NCBI RefSeq assembly: GCF_004114955.1
Contig: NZ_CP030053.1
Span: forward strand, 2,728,001-2,792,000
Source of the DNA: Bradyrhizobium guangzhouense
GTDB taxonomy: Bacteria > Pseudomonadota > Alphaproteobacteria > Rhizobiales > Xanthobacteraceae
DNA: 64,000 bases
Direction: 5' to 3'
The notes under the pieces are model-generated. The model saw only the letters and a list, made by a program, of their open reading frames with translations. It was not told the origin of the DNA and did no database searches. Every line of letters starts with the position of its first letter. Position 1 is the stretch's first letter. Made by a program: the position numbers and the translations under genes. This document shows, in pieces, positions 9,659 through 18,765 of this stretch.

Positions 9659-10696
9659 ATGCCGACCATGAAAGCCGCCGTTGTCAAACAATTCGGCAAG
9701 CCGCTGGTGATCGAGGATGTGCCGGTGCCGCAGCCGGGTCCCGGTGAAGTCCTGGTCAAGGTAAAGGCCTGCGGCGTCTGCCACACCGATCTGCACGCCG
9801 CCTCCGGCGATTGGCCCGTGAAGCCCGTTCCACCGTTCATTCCCGGCCATGAAGCTGCCGGCATCGTCGCGGCACTCGGACCCGGTGTCAGAAATCTGAA
9901 GGTCGGCGATGCTGTCGGCGTCGCGTGGCTGCACGATGCCTGCATGAGTTGCGAATATTGCGAGACCGGCTGGGAGACGCTGTGCGAGCACCAGCACAAC
10001 ACCGGCTATAGCGTGAACGGCGGCTTTGCCGAATATGTCATCGCATCAGCGGCCTTCGCGGCAAAGCTGCCGGCAACGGTCGATTCTGCGGCGGTTGCGC
10101 CGATCCTCTGCGCCGGCGTCACCACCTATAAGGGATTGAAGGAGACGGATGCGCGGCCGGGCGAGTGGGTTGCGATCTCGGGCGTCGGCGGACTCGGCCA
10201 TGTCGCGATCCAGTACGCCAAGGCGATGGGGTTGAAGGTCGCGGCCATCGATATCGCCGAAGACAAGCTCAAGCTCGCGCGCGAGACCGGTGCTGATCTC
10301 GCCGTCAACGCGCTCGCGAAAGACGCCGTGGACAAGGTGCTGACGGCGACCGGAGGAGGGGCTCACGGCGTGCTGGTCACGGCCGTGTCGACATCGGCGT
10401 TTGCCCAGGCGCTGAAGATGGTGCGGCGGAAGGGCACCGTCAGCCTCGTCGGCCTGCCGCCGGGCGAATTCCCGACGCCGATCTTCGATGTCGTGCTCAA
10501 GCGCATCACCGTGCGCGGCTCCATCGTCGGCACCCGCAGGGATCTCGACGAGGCCATTGCGTTCGCTGCGGAGGGCAAGGTGAAAGCCGAGGTGACGAAA
10601 GTGCCGCTTGCGCAAATCAACGACGTGTTCGAACGGATGAAGGCCGGCAAGATCGACGGCCGCATGGTGCTCGACTTTGGTCAATCTGCGCGATGA
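9659..10696 (+). CDS. adhP: Zinc-dependent alcohol dehydrogenase (AdhP-like)
   Basis: A 345-residue NAD(P)-dependent medium-chain alcohol dehydrogenase. Catalytic zinc ligands C41 (CGVCHTD) and H64 (PGHE) and structural zinc ligands C95, C98, C101 and C109 are all present, followed by the Rossmann loop GVGGLGH. It oxidises primary alcohols such as ethanol to aldehydes in the cytosol. ATG 9659 has GGAG 7 nt upstream; ATG 9641 and ATG 9668 are alternatives. The stop overlaps the next gene by 4 bp (ATGA), an unusual coupling to a glycosidase. Confidence 0.9.
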   Translation: MPTMKAAVVKQFGKPLVIEDVPVPQPGPGEVLVKVKACGVCHTDLHAASGDWPVKPVPPFIPGHEAAGIVAALGPGVRNLKVGDAVGVAWLHDACMSCEYCETGWETLCEHQHNTGYSVNGGFAEYVIASAAFAAKLPATVDSAAVAPILCAGVTTYKGLKETDARPGEWVAISGVGGLGHVAIQYAKAMGLKVAAIDIAEDKLKLARETGADLAVNALAKDAVDKVLTATGGGAHGVLVTAVSTSAFAQALKMVRRKGTVSLVGLPPGEFPTPIFDVVLKRITVRGSIVGTRRDLDEAIAFAAEGKVKAEVTKVPLAQINDVFERMKAGKIDGRMVLDFGQSAR

Positions 10697-11982
10697 GCAA
10701 CATGGCCCGGGCAACGAAGATCGTATTCCTCGGCGCTAGCAGCGCATCCTTTGGGATGAGCATGTTCCGGGACCTGTTCTCGACCCACGATTTGGGGGGT
10801 TCCACGCTGGTGCTGGTCGGCCGAAACGTCGACCGGCTTGGCCGGTCGACGCGGCTCGCGAAACTGCTCAACGAGAGGTCCGGCGCCGGTTTTGCGATCG
10901 AGGCGACGACGGATTGGCATGCGGCCCTCGACGGCGCTGAATTCGTCTTACATTCGACCGCTATCGATCGCAATCGGTTGTGGCGGCTCGATTTCGAAAT
11001 TCCGCGCAAATTCGGCATCCGTCATACGTTGGGCGAGAACGGCGGCCCGGGAGCCCTGTTCTTCACGATGCGCACTCTGCCGGTGGTCTTCGAGTTCGTG
11101 CGCGAGATGGAGCGACGCTGCCCGCGCGCGACTTTCATCAACTTCTCCAATCCGGAAAGCCGCATCATCCTGGCGCTGGGGCGGTACAGCAGGATACGGA
11201 GCCTCGGCCTTTGCCACGGGATTTTTCTTGCCCACGACAATGTGGCCCGAATTCTGGGAATGCCAAAAGAACAGGTCGATGTGTGGGGTGCAGGCCTCAA
11301 TCACTTCCAATGCCTGACCGACATTCGGGATCGCGAAACGGGCGAGGATCTCTATCCGTTGCTATGCAAGAAAGAGAGGGATTTCGATCCTGCCTTCTCA
11401 CCTCTGACGCGCCAATTGCTGCACGCCTTTGGCTATTGGCTCGGCTGCGGCGATGCCCATGTCGGCGAATATCTCTCATTCGGTTGGGAGGCCGGGGAGC
11501 GCGGCTACAATTTCGATTGGGACGAGAGTGAACGCGCCAAGCTGACGCTACTGATAGACGACGTGCTCGCGGGCCGGGCTGAGATGCCGGACTGGTGGTC
11601 GATGCCATCGGGCGAGCGCGCGGTCAGCATCATCACCTCCATGCTTCACAACCGCAAGCAGCTCATCGAGTCCGCCGTCATCCACAATCGAAAGGTGATC
11701 GCGAATCTGCCGGCCGATGCCGCGGTCGAGGTGCCGGTGGTGGCCGATATTGCGGGCATCCATCCCGTTTCGCTCGGCCCGCTGCCGGACGGTGTGGCTA
11801 AGTTGATGACGGCCCAGGTTCAAGTGCAGCAGATGGCCGTGGACGCGGCGATGCACGCCTCGAAGGAGATGGCGATGCAGGCGCTGCTGCTCGATCCCGT
11901 TGTTCATTCCGAGGAGGCCGCGCGCGGCCTGCTCGACGAGCTGTGGGAGATCAACCGGCCTTACATTCGAGCCTGCATTTGA
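10693..11982 (+). CDS. Glycoside hydrolase family 4 protein (alpha-galactosidase/glucosidase-like)
   Basis: A 429-residue GH4 enzyme. This family cleaves glycosides by an NAD+- and Mn2+-dependent redox-elimination mechanism. The N-terminal nucleotide loop (FLGASSASF), NPE (153-155), metal ligands in CHG (C174) and GLNH (H204) are at the positions expected from characterised members. It probably acts in the cytosol; the substrate is unknown. Its start overlaps the adhP stop (ATGA), implying translational coupling. No sugar transporter or regulator is adjacent. Confidence 0.85.
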   Translation: MSNMARATKIVFLGASSASFGMSMFRDLFSTHDLGGSTLVLVGRNVDRLGRSTRLAKLLNERSGAGFAIEATTDWHAALDGAEFVLHSTAIDRNRLWRLDFEIPRKFGIRHTLGENGGPGALFFTMRTLPVVFEFVREMERRCPRATFINFSNPESRIILALGRYSRIRSLGLCHGIFLAHDNVARILGMPKEQVDVWGAGLNHFQCLTDIRDRETGEDLYPLLCKKERDFDPAFSPLTRQLLHAFGYWLGCGDAHVGEYLSFGWEAGERGYNFDWDESERAKLTLLIDDVLAGRAEMPDWWSMPSGERAVSIITSMLHNRKQLIESAVIHNRKVIANLPADAAVEVPVVADIAGIHPVSLGPLPDGVAKLMTAQVQVQQMAVDAAMHASKEMAMQALLLDPVVHSEEAARGLLDELWEINRPYIRACI

Positions 11983-12071
11983 GTCACGGGACACGATCAG
12001 TATATTTTGCGCCGAGGCCCGAGCTCTGCCAGGCAGGCAGTTCTCTGCGGAAAGCCTTCGCGCATCGCGCC

Positions 12072-12488
12072 TCACGTCGGCGGCATTCTCTCGAACTTGG
12101 TCAGGCCGGAATCGAGAGGATCCCAATCGTACGCGCGCACGGCATAGGTGATCGCTTGCGGCTTGTAGCGGGCGGGCTCGTCGAGGCTCGCGGCGCGGAT
12201 GGTGAAGATGTCCGGCATGGCCTTGAAGGTCATGTAAACGGCGACGCCGCATTCGGGGCAGAAGGCGCGCGTTTTCACGTTGCCGCTGTCGCCGGTCATG
12301 TCCCATGTCCGGGCTTTGCCCGTCACCGTGACGCCGGCGCGCGGGAAGGTGGCGTAGGAGCCGTGGCCGGTGCCGCTTTCGCGCTGGCAGTCCCTGCACT
12401 GGCAATGATTGGAGAACAGGGGCTCGCCGACAATGGCATAGCGGATCGCACCGCAGGCGCAGCCGCCGGTAAAGGGCTTGGTCATCAT
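12072..12488 (-). CDS. GFA-family zinc protein (CENP-V/GFA domain)
   Basis: A 138-residue GFA-domain protein, in the family named for glutathione-dependent formaldehyde-activating enzyme, although many members have other or unknown roles. Zinc-ligand cysteines occur in GGCACG (C10, C12), HCQCRDC (C29, C31, C34) and FCPECG. ATG 12488 is chosen because GGAG lies 5 nt upstream; an upstream GTG (12494) overlaps that site. It is the third gene of an ArsR-SRPBCC-GFA unit. Confidence 0.85.
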   Translation of the reverse strand: MMTKPFTGGCACGAIRYAIVGEPLFSNHCQCRDCQRESGTGHGSYATFPRAGVTVTGKARTWDMTGDSGNVKTRAFCPECGVAVYMTFKAMPDIFTIRAASLDEPARYKPQAITYAVRAYDWDPLDSGLTKFERMPPT

Positions 12489-12509
12489 GATCACTCCAAG
12501 ACGGTTTCG

Positions 12510-12974
12510 TTACTCGTCTTCGCCGCTGATTTCGTCGAGCTGCCTGATAACCTTCTTCCATCCGCCACTCATGACGGTGTAGGCACTGTCGTTGCTCGGC
12601 ATGACGAAGCCCGCATGGATCAGCTGAATGCGCGTGCCGGCTTCGACCGGGGTGAGGGACCAGGTCACAACAGTGTCGAGTGGTGCGCCGTAACCAACGT
12701 TGCGCTCATCGCCGCCTTTCCATGCGTAGACGAGCCGCCTGTTCGGAACGACTTCCAGAACGCGACAATGGATGACGCCGTCCCAGTGACCGCCCGGCTT
12801 GGTCTGGTAGGTGAAAATGTTGCCTTCGACAGCCTCGAAGCCGGTCGGCGGCATCAGCCAGCGCGCGATCAACTGGGCAGAGGTCAGCACTCTCCAGACC
12901 GTCTCCGGCGCGTGAGGGAGCACCTCGTCCATCACGATATCTTTGGTTTCGGCTTTCAGCGCGGCTGCACTCAC
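12510..12974 (-). CDS. SRPBCC (AHSA1/START-like) protein
   Basis: A 154-residue SRPBCC-fold protein of the AHSA1 type, with the characteristic APETVWRVLTSAQLIARWLMP segment near the start and a C-terminal helix (GGWKKVIRQLDE). Such proteins form a hydrophobic cavity; ligands are unknown. It starts at GTG 12974, overlapping the TGA of the ArsR gene by 4 bp. ArsR plus SRPBCC pairs are a common bacterial module in which the regulator probably controls the partner. Confidence 0.85.
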   Translation of the reverse strand: MSAAALKAETKDIVMDEVLPHAPETVWRVLTSAQLIARWLMPPTGFEAVEGNIFTYQTKPGGHWDGVIHCRVLEVVPNRRLVYAWKGGDERNVGYGAPLDTVVTWSLTPVEAGTRIQLIHAGFVMPSNDSAYTVMSGGWKKVIRQLDEISGEDE

Positions 12975-13306
12975 GGGTCGATCTCCTTCAAGAGGTCACG
13001 CAGATTCTGGAAGCGCTCGCGCCAGAAGACACCGTAATGATCCATCCAGGTGACCAGCGGTTCGAGTCCTTGCGGCGCGGCGCGGTAATAGACGTTGCGG
13101 CCCTCGGCGCGTTCGGCGACGAGGCCCGCCTGCTTCAACGATTTCAAATGTTGCGAGATCGCGCCCTGCGTCACGCCGCTGCCGCGCGTCAGGTCGGCGA
13201 CGCTGATTTCCTTGCTGTCGAACACGCGCTCGAACACCGCGCGCCGGGTCGGATCGGCGAGGGCGCGCATGACGGCGGTGACGGGATTGGTGGCGGTTTC
13301 GATCAT
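12971..13306 (-). CDS. ArsR-family transcriptional repressor
   Basis: A 111-residue winged-helix regulator of the SRPBCC-linked ArsR subgroup, with the helix-turn-helix around SVADLTRGSGVTQGAISQHL and the wing GRNVYYRAA. It has no metal-binding CxC motif in the recognition helix, so metal sensing is unlikely. ATG 13306 is chosen: the upstream TTG (13315) lies within the predicted -10. No Shine-Dalgarno is visible and the predicted transcription start coincides with the ATG, suggesting a leaderless message. Confidence 0.85.
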   Translation of the reverse strand: MIETATNPVTAVMRALADPTRRAVFERVFDSKEISVADLTRGSGVTQGAISQHLKSLKQAGLVAERAEGRNVYYRAAPQGLEPLVTWMDHYGVFWRERFQNLRDLLKEIDP

Positions 13307-13312
13307 GTCGAT

Positions 13313-13341
13313 CAATTAGCAATTGCTAATGCATTAGTCAA
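13313..13341 (-). promoter_or_regulatory. arsR promoter with embedded 16-bp operator palindrome
   Basis: Read on the minus strand: TTGACT (13341-13336), a 17-bp spacer, TAATTG (13318-13313), then 6 bp to ATG 13306. The perfect palindrome ATTAGCAATTGCTAAT (13315-13330) covers the -10 and part of the spacer, a typical autorepression site. Confidence 0.6.
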
Positions 13342-13378
13342 TACTAATTTGTCCACGCGGCAGCGGGCGAGGCCGCTA

Positions 13379-13407
13379 TTGACTATGACTGACCAGTCAG
13401 TCATATA
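13379..13407 (+). promoter_or_regulatory. tetR promoter with TetR-type operator
   Basis: TTGACT (13379-13384), a 17-bp spacer and CATATA (13402-13407), then 6 bp to ATG 13414. The spacer is filled by a 20-bp dyad (13385-13404): arms ATGACTGAC and GTCAGTCAT around CA. Dyads of this shape are typical TetR/AcrR operators, so the gene is probably autorepressed. Confidence 0.65.
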
Positions 13408-13413
13408 AATAGC

Positions 13414-14097
13414 ATGACGAAGAAGCCCACCAGAACGGCTACGGCCGGAGCAGCAAGTCACAAGCCCGAAGCTGGCGAAGGCGCCGCGCCGGTGTCCAAC
13501 CGCGCGACCCGCGCGGCGGAGCGGCGCGATGCGATCGTCGCTGCGGCGATGGAGGAGTTCATCACGCGCGGCTTTGCCGCAACGCGGCTCGACGACATCG
13601 CCAGGCGCGCCGGCGTCGCAAAGGGCACGATCTACCTGCACTTCAAGGACAAGGAATCGATGTTCGAGGAGCTGGTGCGCACCGTGATCGTACCAGTGGT
13701 GGCGAAGCTGAATGCGCTGCCGCCGCCGACGGGCTCGGTCCGCGATCTCATCGAAACCTTTGCCGGCAACTTTCTCAAAGAGGTGATCGGCACGCGGCGC
13801 GGCGATCTCGTCCGCCTGATCGTGGCGGAAGGGCCGCGCTTTCCGGCGGTGGCCGACTTCTATTATCGCGAGGTGGTGTCGCGCGGGATGGCCGGCATGC
13901 GCGCGCTGATCGAGCTCGGCATTGCCCGCGGCGAGATCCACCAGACAAACCTTGCGCGCTATCCGCAGATCCTGATCGCGCCGGCGCTGATCGCGGTGAT
14001 CTGGCAGAGCCTGTTTGCGCGGCACTCGCCGCTCGATGCGCAGGACATGCTGCGCGTCCATCTCGATTTGATCTTTGGCGAACGGAGGACGACATGA
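13414..14097 (+). CDS. TetR/AcrR-family repressor of the ABC efflux operon
   Basis: A 227-residue TetR regulator. After a basic, alanine-rich N-terminal tail (about 35 residues) comes the helix-turn-helix: TRLDDIARRAGVAKGTIYLHF. The rest is a TetR C-terminal ligand domain. Its stop overlaps the membrane-fusion lipoprotein gene by 4 bp, so it heads the efflux operon and presumably represses it in response to a substrate of the pump. No Shine-Dalgarno precedes the ATG. Confidence 0.88.
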   Translation: MTKKPTRTATAGAASHKPEAGEGAAPVSNRATRAAERRDAIVAAAMEEFITRGFAATRLDDIARRAGVAKGTIYLHFKDKESMFEELVRTVIVPVVAKLNALPPPTGSVRDLIETFAGNFLKEVIGTRRGDLVRLIVAEGPRFPAVADFYYREVVSRGMAGMRALIELGIARGEIHQTNLARYPQILIAPALIAVIWQSLFARHSPLDAQDMLRVHLDLIFGERRTT

Positions 14098-14897
14098 CGT
14101 CGTCGCAAAGAATTCTTGCAATCGCATTGGCTGGCCTGCTCGCAACCGGGCTTGCCGGCTGCAAGGAGAAGCGCGATCCCGGTTTCCAGGGCTGGGTCGA
14201 GGCCGACATGATCTTTGTCAGCCCGGACGAGGCCGGGCGGGTGACCAGGCTCGATATCCGCGAAGGCGACGTGGTGAAGGTCGGCGATCCCCTCTATTCC
14301 GTCGACGACGATCTTCAGCTGGCCGATCTCAACCAGACCAAGGCGACGCTGGCCAATGCGCAGCAGGTGTTCGATCGCGCGGAGTCGTTGCGCAAGACCG
14401 GCTCCGGTACCCAAGCCACGCTGGATTCCGCTGTCTCGGACCTACGGGTCGCGCAGGCGCGGGTGGTGACGTCGGAGACGCGGCTGGCGCGGCGCAAGGG
14501 CTTTGCGCCGGTTGCCGGCACCATCCAGCAGATCTATTTCCGCGAGGGCGAGATGGTCGCGGCGCAACGGCCGGTGCTCTCGATCATGCCGCCCGGCAAC
14601 ATGAAGCTGCGCTTCTTCGTACCGGAAACGGAGTTGCCGAAGCTGTCGATCGGCGATGAGGTGCGGGTCGCCTGCGACAATTGCGCGGCCGATCTCACCG
14701 CCAAGATCTACTTCATCGCGACCTCGGCCGAATACACCCCGCCCGTGATCTACAGCCTCGAGGAGCGCAACAAGCTCGTCTACCTGATCCAGGCGCGGCC
14801 GTCGCGGCCCGATGCCTTGCGGGTGGGACAGCCGATCGACGTCTATCTCACCCCCAAGACTGCTGAAAACAAGACTCCGGTGGCGGACAAGCGATGA
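14094..14897 (+). CDS. HlyD-family periplasmic adaptor lipoprotein
   Basis: A 267-residue membrane-fusion protein of the YbhG/EmrA type. The lipobox LAGC gives a lipidated C23. A biotinyl-lipoyl-like segment (DEAGRVTRLDIREGDVV) is followed by a short coiled coil (about 80-135) and a beta domain. It would bridge the inner-membrane ABC-2 permease to an outer-membrane channel, which is not encoded here. It overlaps the genes on both sides by 4 bp. Confidence 0.88.
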   Translation: MTSSQRILAIALAGLLATGLAGCKEKRDPGFQGWVEADMIFVSPDEAGRVTRLDIREGDVVKVGDPLYSVDDDLQLADLNQTKATLANAQQVFDRAESLRKTGSGTQATLDSAVSDLRVAQARVVTSETRLARRKGFAPVAGTIQQIYFREGEMVAAQRPVLSIMPPGNMKLRFFVPETELPKLSIGDEVRVACDNCAADLTAKIYFIATSAEYTPPVIYSLEERNKLVYLIQARPSRPDALRVGQPIDVYLTPKTAENKTPVADKR

Positions 14898-15823
14898 ACG
14901 GTGCGAACGAGATCGCGATCGACGTTAAGGGCCTGACCAAATCGTTCGGGGGGCGTGAGGTCGTGCACGAGCTGTCGATGCAGGTGAAGCGCGGCTCGAT
15001 CTACGGCTTCCTCGGGCCCAACGGCTCGGGCAAGACCACGACCATCCGTATCCTCTGCGGCCTGCTGACGCCCGACAGCGGCGAGGGCACCTGCCTCGGC
15101 TACGACATCCTGAAGGACGCCGAGAAGATCAAGCGCCAGGTCGGCTACATGACGCAGCGCTTCAGCCTGTACCAGGATCTCTCGGTGCGCGAGAATCTCG
15201 AATTCGTCGCGCGGCTCTATGGCCTCGCCGACGCACGGGGTGCCGCGCGCGACATGATCAAGCGGCTCGGGCTCTCGGGCCGCGAGGAGCAGCTCGCCGG
15301 CGAGCTCTCAGGCGGCTGGAAGCAGCGCCTGGCGTTGGGCGCCTGCACGCTGCCCAATCCAAAACTGTTGCTTCTGGATGAGCCGACCGCGGGCGTCGAT
15401 CCCAAGGCGCGGCGCGATTTCTGGAACGAGATCCATGCGCTCGCCGCCGATGGTCTCACCGTGCTGGTCTCGACCCACTACATGGACGAGGCCGAACGCT
15501 GTCACGAGATCGCGTATATCGCCTATGGCCATCTCCTGGCGCACGGCACGGTGGAGGAGGTGATCGCAAAATCCGCGCTGACCACCTACACGGTCACCGG
15601 CGAGTTGGGCGGTCTTGCGGCCGATCTCGCCGGCAAGCCCGGTGTCGACATGGTGGCGCCGTTCGGCACCTCGCTGCACGTCTCGGGCCGCGACGTTGCG
15701 GCCCTCGAAGCCAGCATCGCGCCGTGGCGGCAGAAGAGCGAGCTGCACTGGCAGAAATCTGCGCCATCGCTGGAAGACGTCTTCATCGAGCTGATGGGCC
15801 GCTCCAAGGACAATTTCCGATGA
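14894..15823 (+). CDS. ABC-2-type transporter ATPase (YbhF-like)
   Basis: A 309-residue ABC ATPase with Walker A GPNGSGKTT (41-49), signature LSGGWKQR, Walker B LLLLDEPTAGVDP and an H-loop (STHYMDEAERC). A C-terminal domain of about 80 residues follows. It powers the permease encoded next, with which it overlaps by 4 bp. E. coli ybhGFSR-type systems with the same gene set export xenobiotics. Confidence 0.9.
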   Translation: MNGANEIAIDVKGLTKSFGGREVVHELSMQVKRGSIYGFLGPNGSGKTTTIRILCGLLTPDSGEGTCLGYDILKDAEKIKRQVGYMTQRFSLYQDLSVRENLEFVARLYGLADARGAARDMIKRLGLSGREEQLAGELSGGWKQRLALGACTLPNPKLLLLDEPTAGVDPKARRDFWNEIHALAADGLTVLVSTHYMDEAERCHEIAYIAYGHLLAHGTVEEVIAKSALTTYTVTGELGGLAADLAGKPGVDMVAPFGTSLHVSGRDVAALEASIAPWRQKSELHWQKSAPSLEDVFIELMGRSKDNFR

Positions 15824-16983
15824 GTACGATCCGGGCATCCGGCCCCATGGGGGAGATCCGCGACCGCTTCGGCTTCTGGCGGCGCTCCTACGCCATGATG
15901 GCCAAGGAGTTCATTCAGCTTCGGCGCGACCGCGTCTCGTTCGCGATGATCGTGGCGATTCCGGTGATGCAGCTTCTCCTGTTCGGTTATGCCATCAACA
16001 CCACGCCGCACCATCTGCCGAGCGCGGTGCTGCTGCAGGAGGACTCTGATCTCGCTCGTTCGGTCCTGAAGGCGCTGGAGAATACCGCCTATTTCCGTTT
16101 CATCTACGAGGTGCACGACGTTGACGAGTTCGACAATCTGCTGAAGTCCGGCAAGGTGCTGTTCGGGGTCGAGATCCCGCGTGGCTTCGAGCGCGCGGTG
16201 CGGCGCGGCGACAAGCCGGCGCTGCTGGTCGCAGCCGACGCGACCGATCCGGTCGCCGCAAGCTCCGCACTCGGCTCGCTCGGCATGATCGTGCAGACCG
16301 CGCTCGCGCACGATCTCTACATCGGCGATCCCCCCGCACTGCCGTTCGAGATCCGCGCGCATGCGCGCTACAATCCGGCGGCGGAATCGCGGCTCAACAT
16401 CGTGCCGGGACTGGTCGGCACCATCCTCACCATGACGATGCTGATCTTCACGGCGCTGTCGGTGACGCGCGAGATCGAGCGCGGCACCATGGAGAGCCTG
16501 CTGTCGATGCCGATCAAGCCGGTCGAGGTGATGATCGGCAAGATCGTGCCCTATATCCTGGTCGGCTTCATCCAGGCTTTCCTGATCGTCAATATCGGAG
16601 TGTTCCTGTTCGGCGTGCCGGTGCTCGGCAATCTGCTCCTGCTCGCGGCCCTCTCGACCCTTTTCATCGCTGCAAACCTCGCGATCGGCTACACATTCTC
16701 CACCATCGCGCAGAACCAGCTGCAGGCGATACAGATGTCGTTCATGTTCTTCCTGCCGAGCATTCTCTTGTCCGGCTTCATGTTCCCGTTCGCGGGCATG
16801 CCGGCCTGGGCGCAATATGTCGGTGAATGCCTGCCGCTGACGCACTACATTCGCATCGTCCGCGCCATCATGCTGAAGGGCGCCACCATGCCGAATCTGC
16901 GCTTCGATACCCTGGCGTTGGCGGCCCTGATGCTGGTCGCCATGACCATCGCCGTGACGCGCTTCCGCCGCACGCTGGATTGA
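15820..16983 (+). CDS. ABC-2-type permease
   Basis: A 387-residue permease with one N-terminal membrane helix (about 35-55), a large periplasmic domain, and five C-terminal helices beginning at NIVPGLVGTILTMTMLIFTAL, followed by the conserved EIERGTMESLLSMPI loop. It is the ABC2_membrane_3 type. ATG 15820 overlaps the ATPase stop. Only one permease gene is present, so a homodimer is expected, unlike the YbhS/YbhR heterodimer. Confidence 0.9.
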   Translation: MSTIRASGPMGEIRDRFGFWRRSYAMMAKEFIQLRRDRVSFAMIVAIPVMQLLLFGYAINTTPHHLPSAVLLQEDSDLARSVLKALENTAYFRFIYEVHDVDEFDNLLKSGKVLFGVEIPRGFERAVRRGDKPALLVAADATDPVAASSALGSLGMIVQTALAHDLYIGDPPALPFEIRAHARYNPAAESRLNIVPGLVGTILTMTMLIFTALSVTREIERGTMESLLSMPIKPVEVMIGKIVPYILVGFIQAFLIVNIGVFLFGVPVLGNLLLLAALSTLFIAANLAIGYTFSTIAQNQLQAIQMSFMFFLPSILLSGFMFPFAGMPAWAQYVGECLPLTHYIRIVRAIMLKGATMPNLRFDTLALAALMLVAMTIAVTRFRRTLD

Positions 16984-17012
16984 GGCAGACTGCCCCGGAA
17001 TCGGGGGATGGA

Positions 17013-18314
17013 ATGGTCAGCTTTTTGAGGGCGCGGCAAAGGGCCGTCTTGTCGGAGGAGTTCGAGCGCGAGCTGACGCGCGAAGTGCTGCGCACGGAAT
17101 TGCTGCGGGTGAAGGCGCTGATCGCCACGGGCCTCGTCATGATGGTCTTGCTCACGGCCACCTTCGTGATCGATCCTGCCATCTCGAACCGGATCTGGCG
17201 CGGGACCGAGGGGATGGTCCGCGAATACGTGATTGTGGCAGGCTTCCTGCTGTTCGAGGTCTGGGTCCACAGCCAGATCAGGCGAAACCTCAAGCTTGAT
17301 CGCGACCTGCCGGTGGTCAGGCGCTATATCGGCGCCTTCATCGAGACGTCGCTCCCGACGCTGATCCTGATCCTGCAGATCCGCAGCATGGGCGCCAGCC
17401 AGGCGCTCGGTTTCGTCTTGCCGATGGTCTATTTCATCTTCGTCATTCTTTCGACGCTGCGGCTCGATTTCTGGCTGTCCACCTTCACGGGATTTGTCGC
17501 CGCCGCCGAGCTCCTGACGGTCGCGCTGTACTTCAATCCGGCCAGCGATACCGGCGAACCCCTGATCTATTTCCACGCCGTGCGCAGCCTAGTGATCCTG
17601 GTCTGTGGCGTGCTGGCAGGCTCGGTCGGTGCGCAGCTGCGGCGGCAATTCGCCGCGAGCATCGCTGCGGCGACCGCGCGCGACCGGGTGACCAATCTGT
17701 TCGGCCAGCACGTCTCGCCGCAGGTGGTCGAGCGGCTGATGGCGGAGGGCACCAGTGCCGCCGGCGATATCAGGCGTGTCGCCGTGATGTTCGTCGATTT
17801 CCGCGGCTTTACCGCCGGCGCGCAGTCGCGCACCCCGCAAGAGGTCGTCGACCGGCTCGACGGCGCCTTCGCGGTGCTGGTCGATATTCTCGATCGCCAT
17901 GGCGGTATCGTGAACAAGTTTCTGGGCGACGGATTTCTCGCGCTGTTCGGCGCGCCGCTGGAGGCGTCCGATGCCGCGCATCGTGCGGTCGCCGCTGGCC
18001 GCGACATGCTGACCGCGATGGATCACATCAATGCGCAGACGAGCTGGCCGCTGCGGATCGGGATCGGCATCCATTTCGGCGAGGTCGTCGCCGGCAATAT
18101 CGGCTCGCCCCGGCGCAAGGAATACACCGTGATCGGCGACACCGTGAACTTTGCATCGCGGCTCGAGGCGCTCAACAAGGAGTTCGGCTCGCAGCTCCTG
18201 ATCTCCGCATCCGTGCGCGAGGCGCTCGGCGACGACGGCGAGGATGCAGTCGCGCTCGGCGAAGTCACGGTGCGCGGTTACGAGCAGCCGGTCGCAGTGT
18301 TTCAATTGGGGTGA
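17013..18314 (+). CDS. Membrane-bound class IIIb adenylate cyclase
   Basis: A 433-residue cyclase with about six membrane helices (roughly 35-205), a short linker helix and a catalytic domain (about 250-433). Metal aspartates are D262 (VDFRGF) and D306 (FLGDGFLALFG). K302 pairs with T372 (YTVIGD), the Lys-Thr combination of class IIIb adenylate cyclases. N379 and R383 (VNFASRL) are the transition-state residues. All catalytic residues are intact. It starts 29 bp after the permease gene with GGGGGA upstream, so it is probably the last gene of the efflux operon. Confidence 0.88.
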   Translation: MVSFLRARQRAVLSEEFERELTREVLRTELLRVKALIATGLVMMVLLTATFVIDPAISNRIWRGTEGMVREYVIVAGFLLFEVWVHSQIRRNLKLDRDLPVVRRYIGAFIETSLPTLILILQIRSMGASQALGFVLPMVYFIFVILSTLRLDFWLSTFTGFVAAAELLTVALYFNPASDTGEPLIYFHAVRSLVILVCGVLAGSVGAQLRRQFAASIAAATARDRVTNLFGQHVSPQVVERLMAEGTSAAGDIRRVAVMFVDFRGFTAGAQSRTPQEVVDRLDGAFAVLVDILDRHGGIVNKFLGDGFLALFGAPLEASDAAHRAVAAGRDMLTAMDHINAQTSWPLRIGIGIHFGEVVAGNIGSPRRKEYTVIGDTVNFASRLEALNKEFGSQLLISASVREALGDDGEDAVALGEVTVRGYEQPVAVFQLG

Positions 18315-18431
18315 GGGGACTGCTCGCGTTTCTTTGAAGGCGCGCGCTGAAATATCCTCGGCTGTGCTCCGCTCTTGCACTCAGGACGTCGAAATTGTTT
18401 CGACCTCCCATTTGCTACGCGGAGAAGATCC

Positions 18432-18644
18432 ATGATCCGATTGAGCGTTGTCTCGGCCGCCTTGATTGCCGCAGCCGTTTACCAAATCGAGGCCGCTTCC
18501 GCCCGCGATGCCGCCCCCGCCCGGCGCGGTGTTGCGCATGCAACGGCGGATTGCGTCAGGGCGCCGGCCGTGGGCGCCTATGCGACGGCTCCTTACAAGG
18601 AGCCGCCTTGCATGCCCAAGACGATGAACTGGACCACGAACTAA
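18432..18644 (+). CDS. Small secreted protein of unknown function
   Basis: A 70-residue product with a clear signal peptide (hydrophobic SVVSAALIAAAVYQIEAA, then cleavage near ASA-RD). The remaining ~45 residues contain two cysteines that may form one disulfide. ATG 18432 has an excellent Shine-Dalgarno (GGAGAAG, 18421-18427). I do not recognise a family. It is a single gene, possibly ended by the hairpin at 18655-18699. Confidence 0.65.
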   Translation: MIRLSVVSAALIAAAVYQIEAASARDAAPARRGVAHATADCVRAPAVGAYATAPYKEPPCMPKTMNWTTN

Positions 18645-18654
18645 CGATCGACAC

Positions 18655-18699
18655 GGGCGAAGCCGGACTGGCCTGTGCCTCCAGCCCGGCTTCGTGCCC
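18655..18699 (+). terminator. Possible 3' hairpin after the small secreted protein gene
   Basis: Arms GGGCGAAGCCGG and CCGGCTTCGTGCCC can pair with one bulged base. No clear T-run follows, so this may be an RNA-stability hairpin and not an intrinsic terminator. Confidence 0.35.
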
Positions 18700-18725
18700 T
18701 GCCGTTTCCGGTATTATGGTAGTTC

Positions 18726-18765
18726 TTGACTCGCTCCTCATCTAGTCATCTATATGACTAGATGA
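18726..18765 (+). promoter_or_regulatory. gntR promoter with 28-bp operator overlapping the start codon
   Basis: TTGACT (18726-18731), a 17-bp spacer and TCTATA (18749-18754), then 7 bp to ATG 18762. A perfect dyad with 12-bp arms TCATCTAGTCAT and ATGACTAGATGA around CTAT (18738-18765) spans the spacer, the -10 and the start codon. Binding there would block both polymerase and initiation. Confidence 0.7.
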
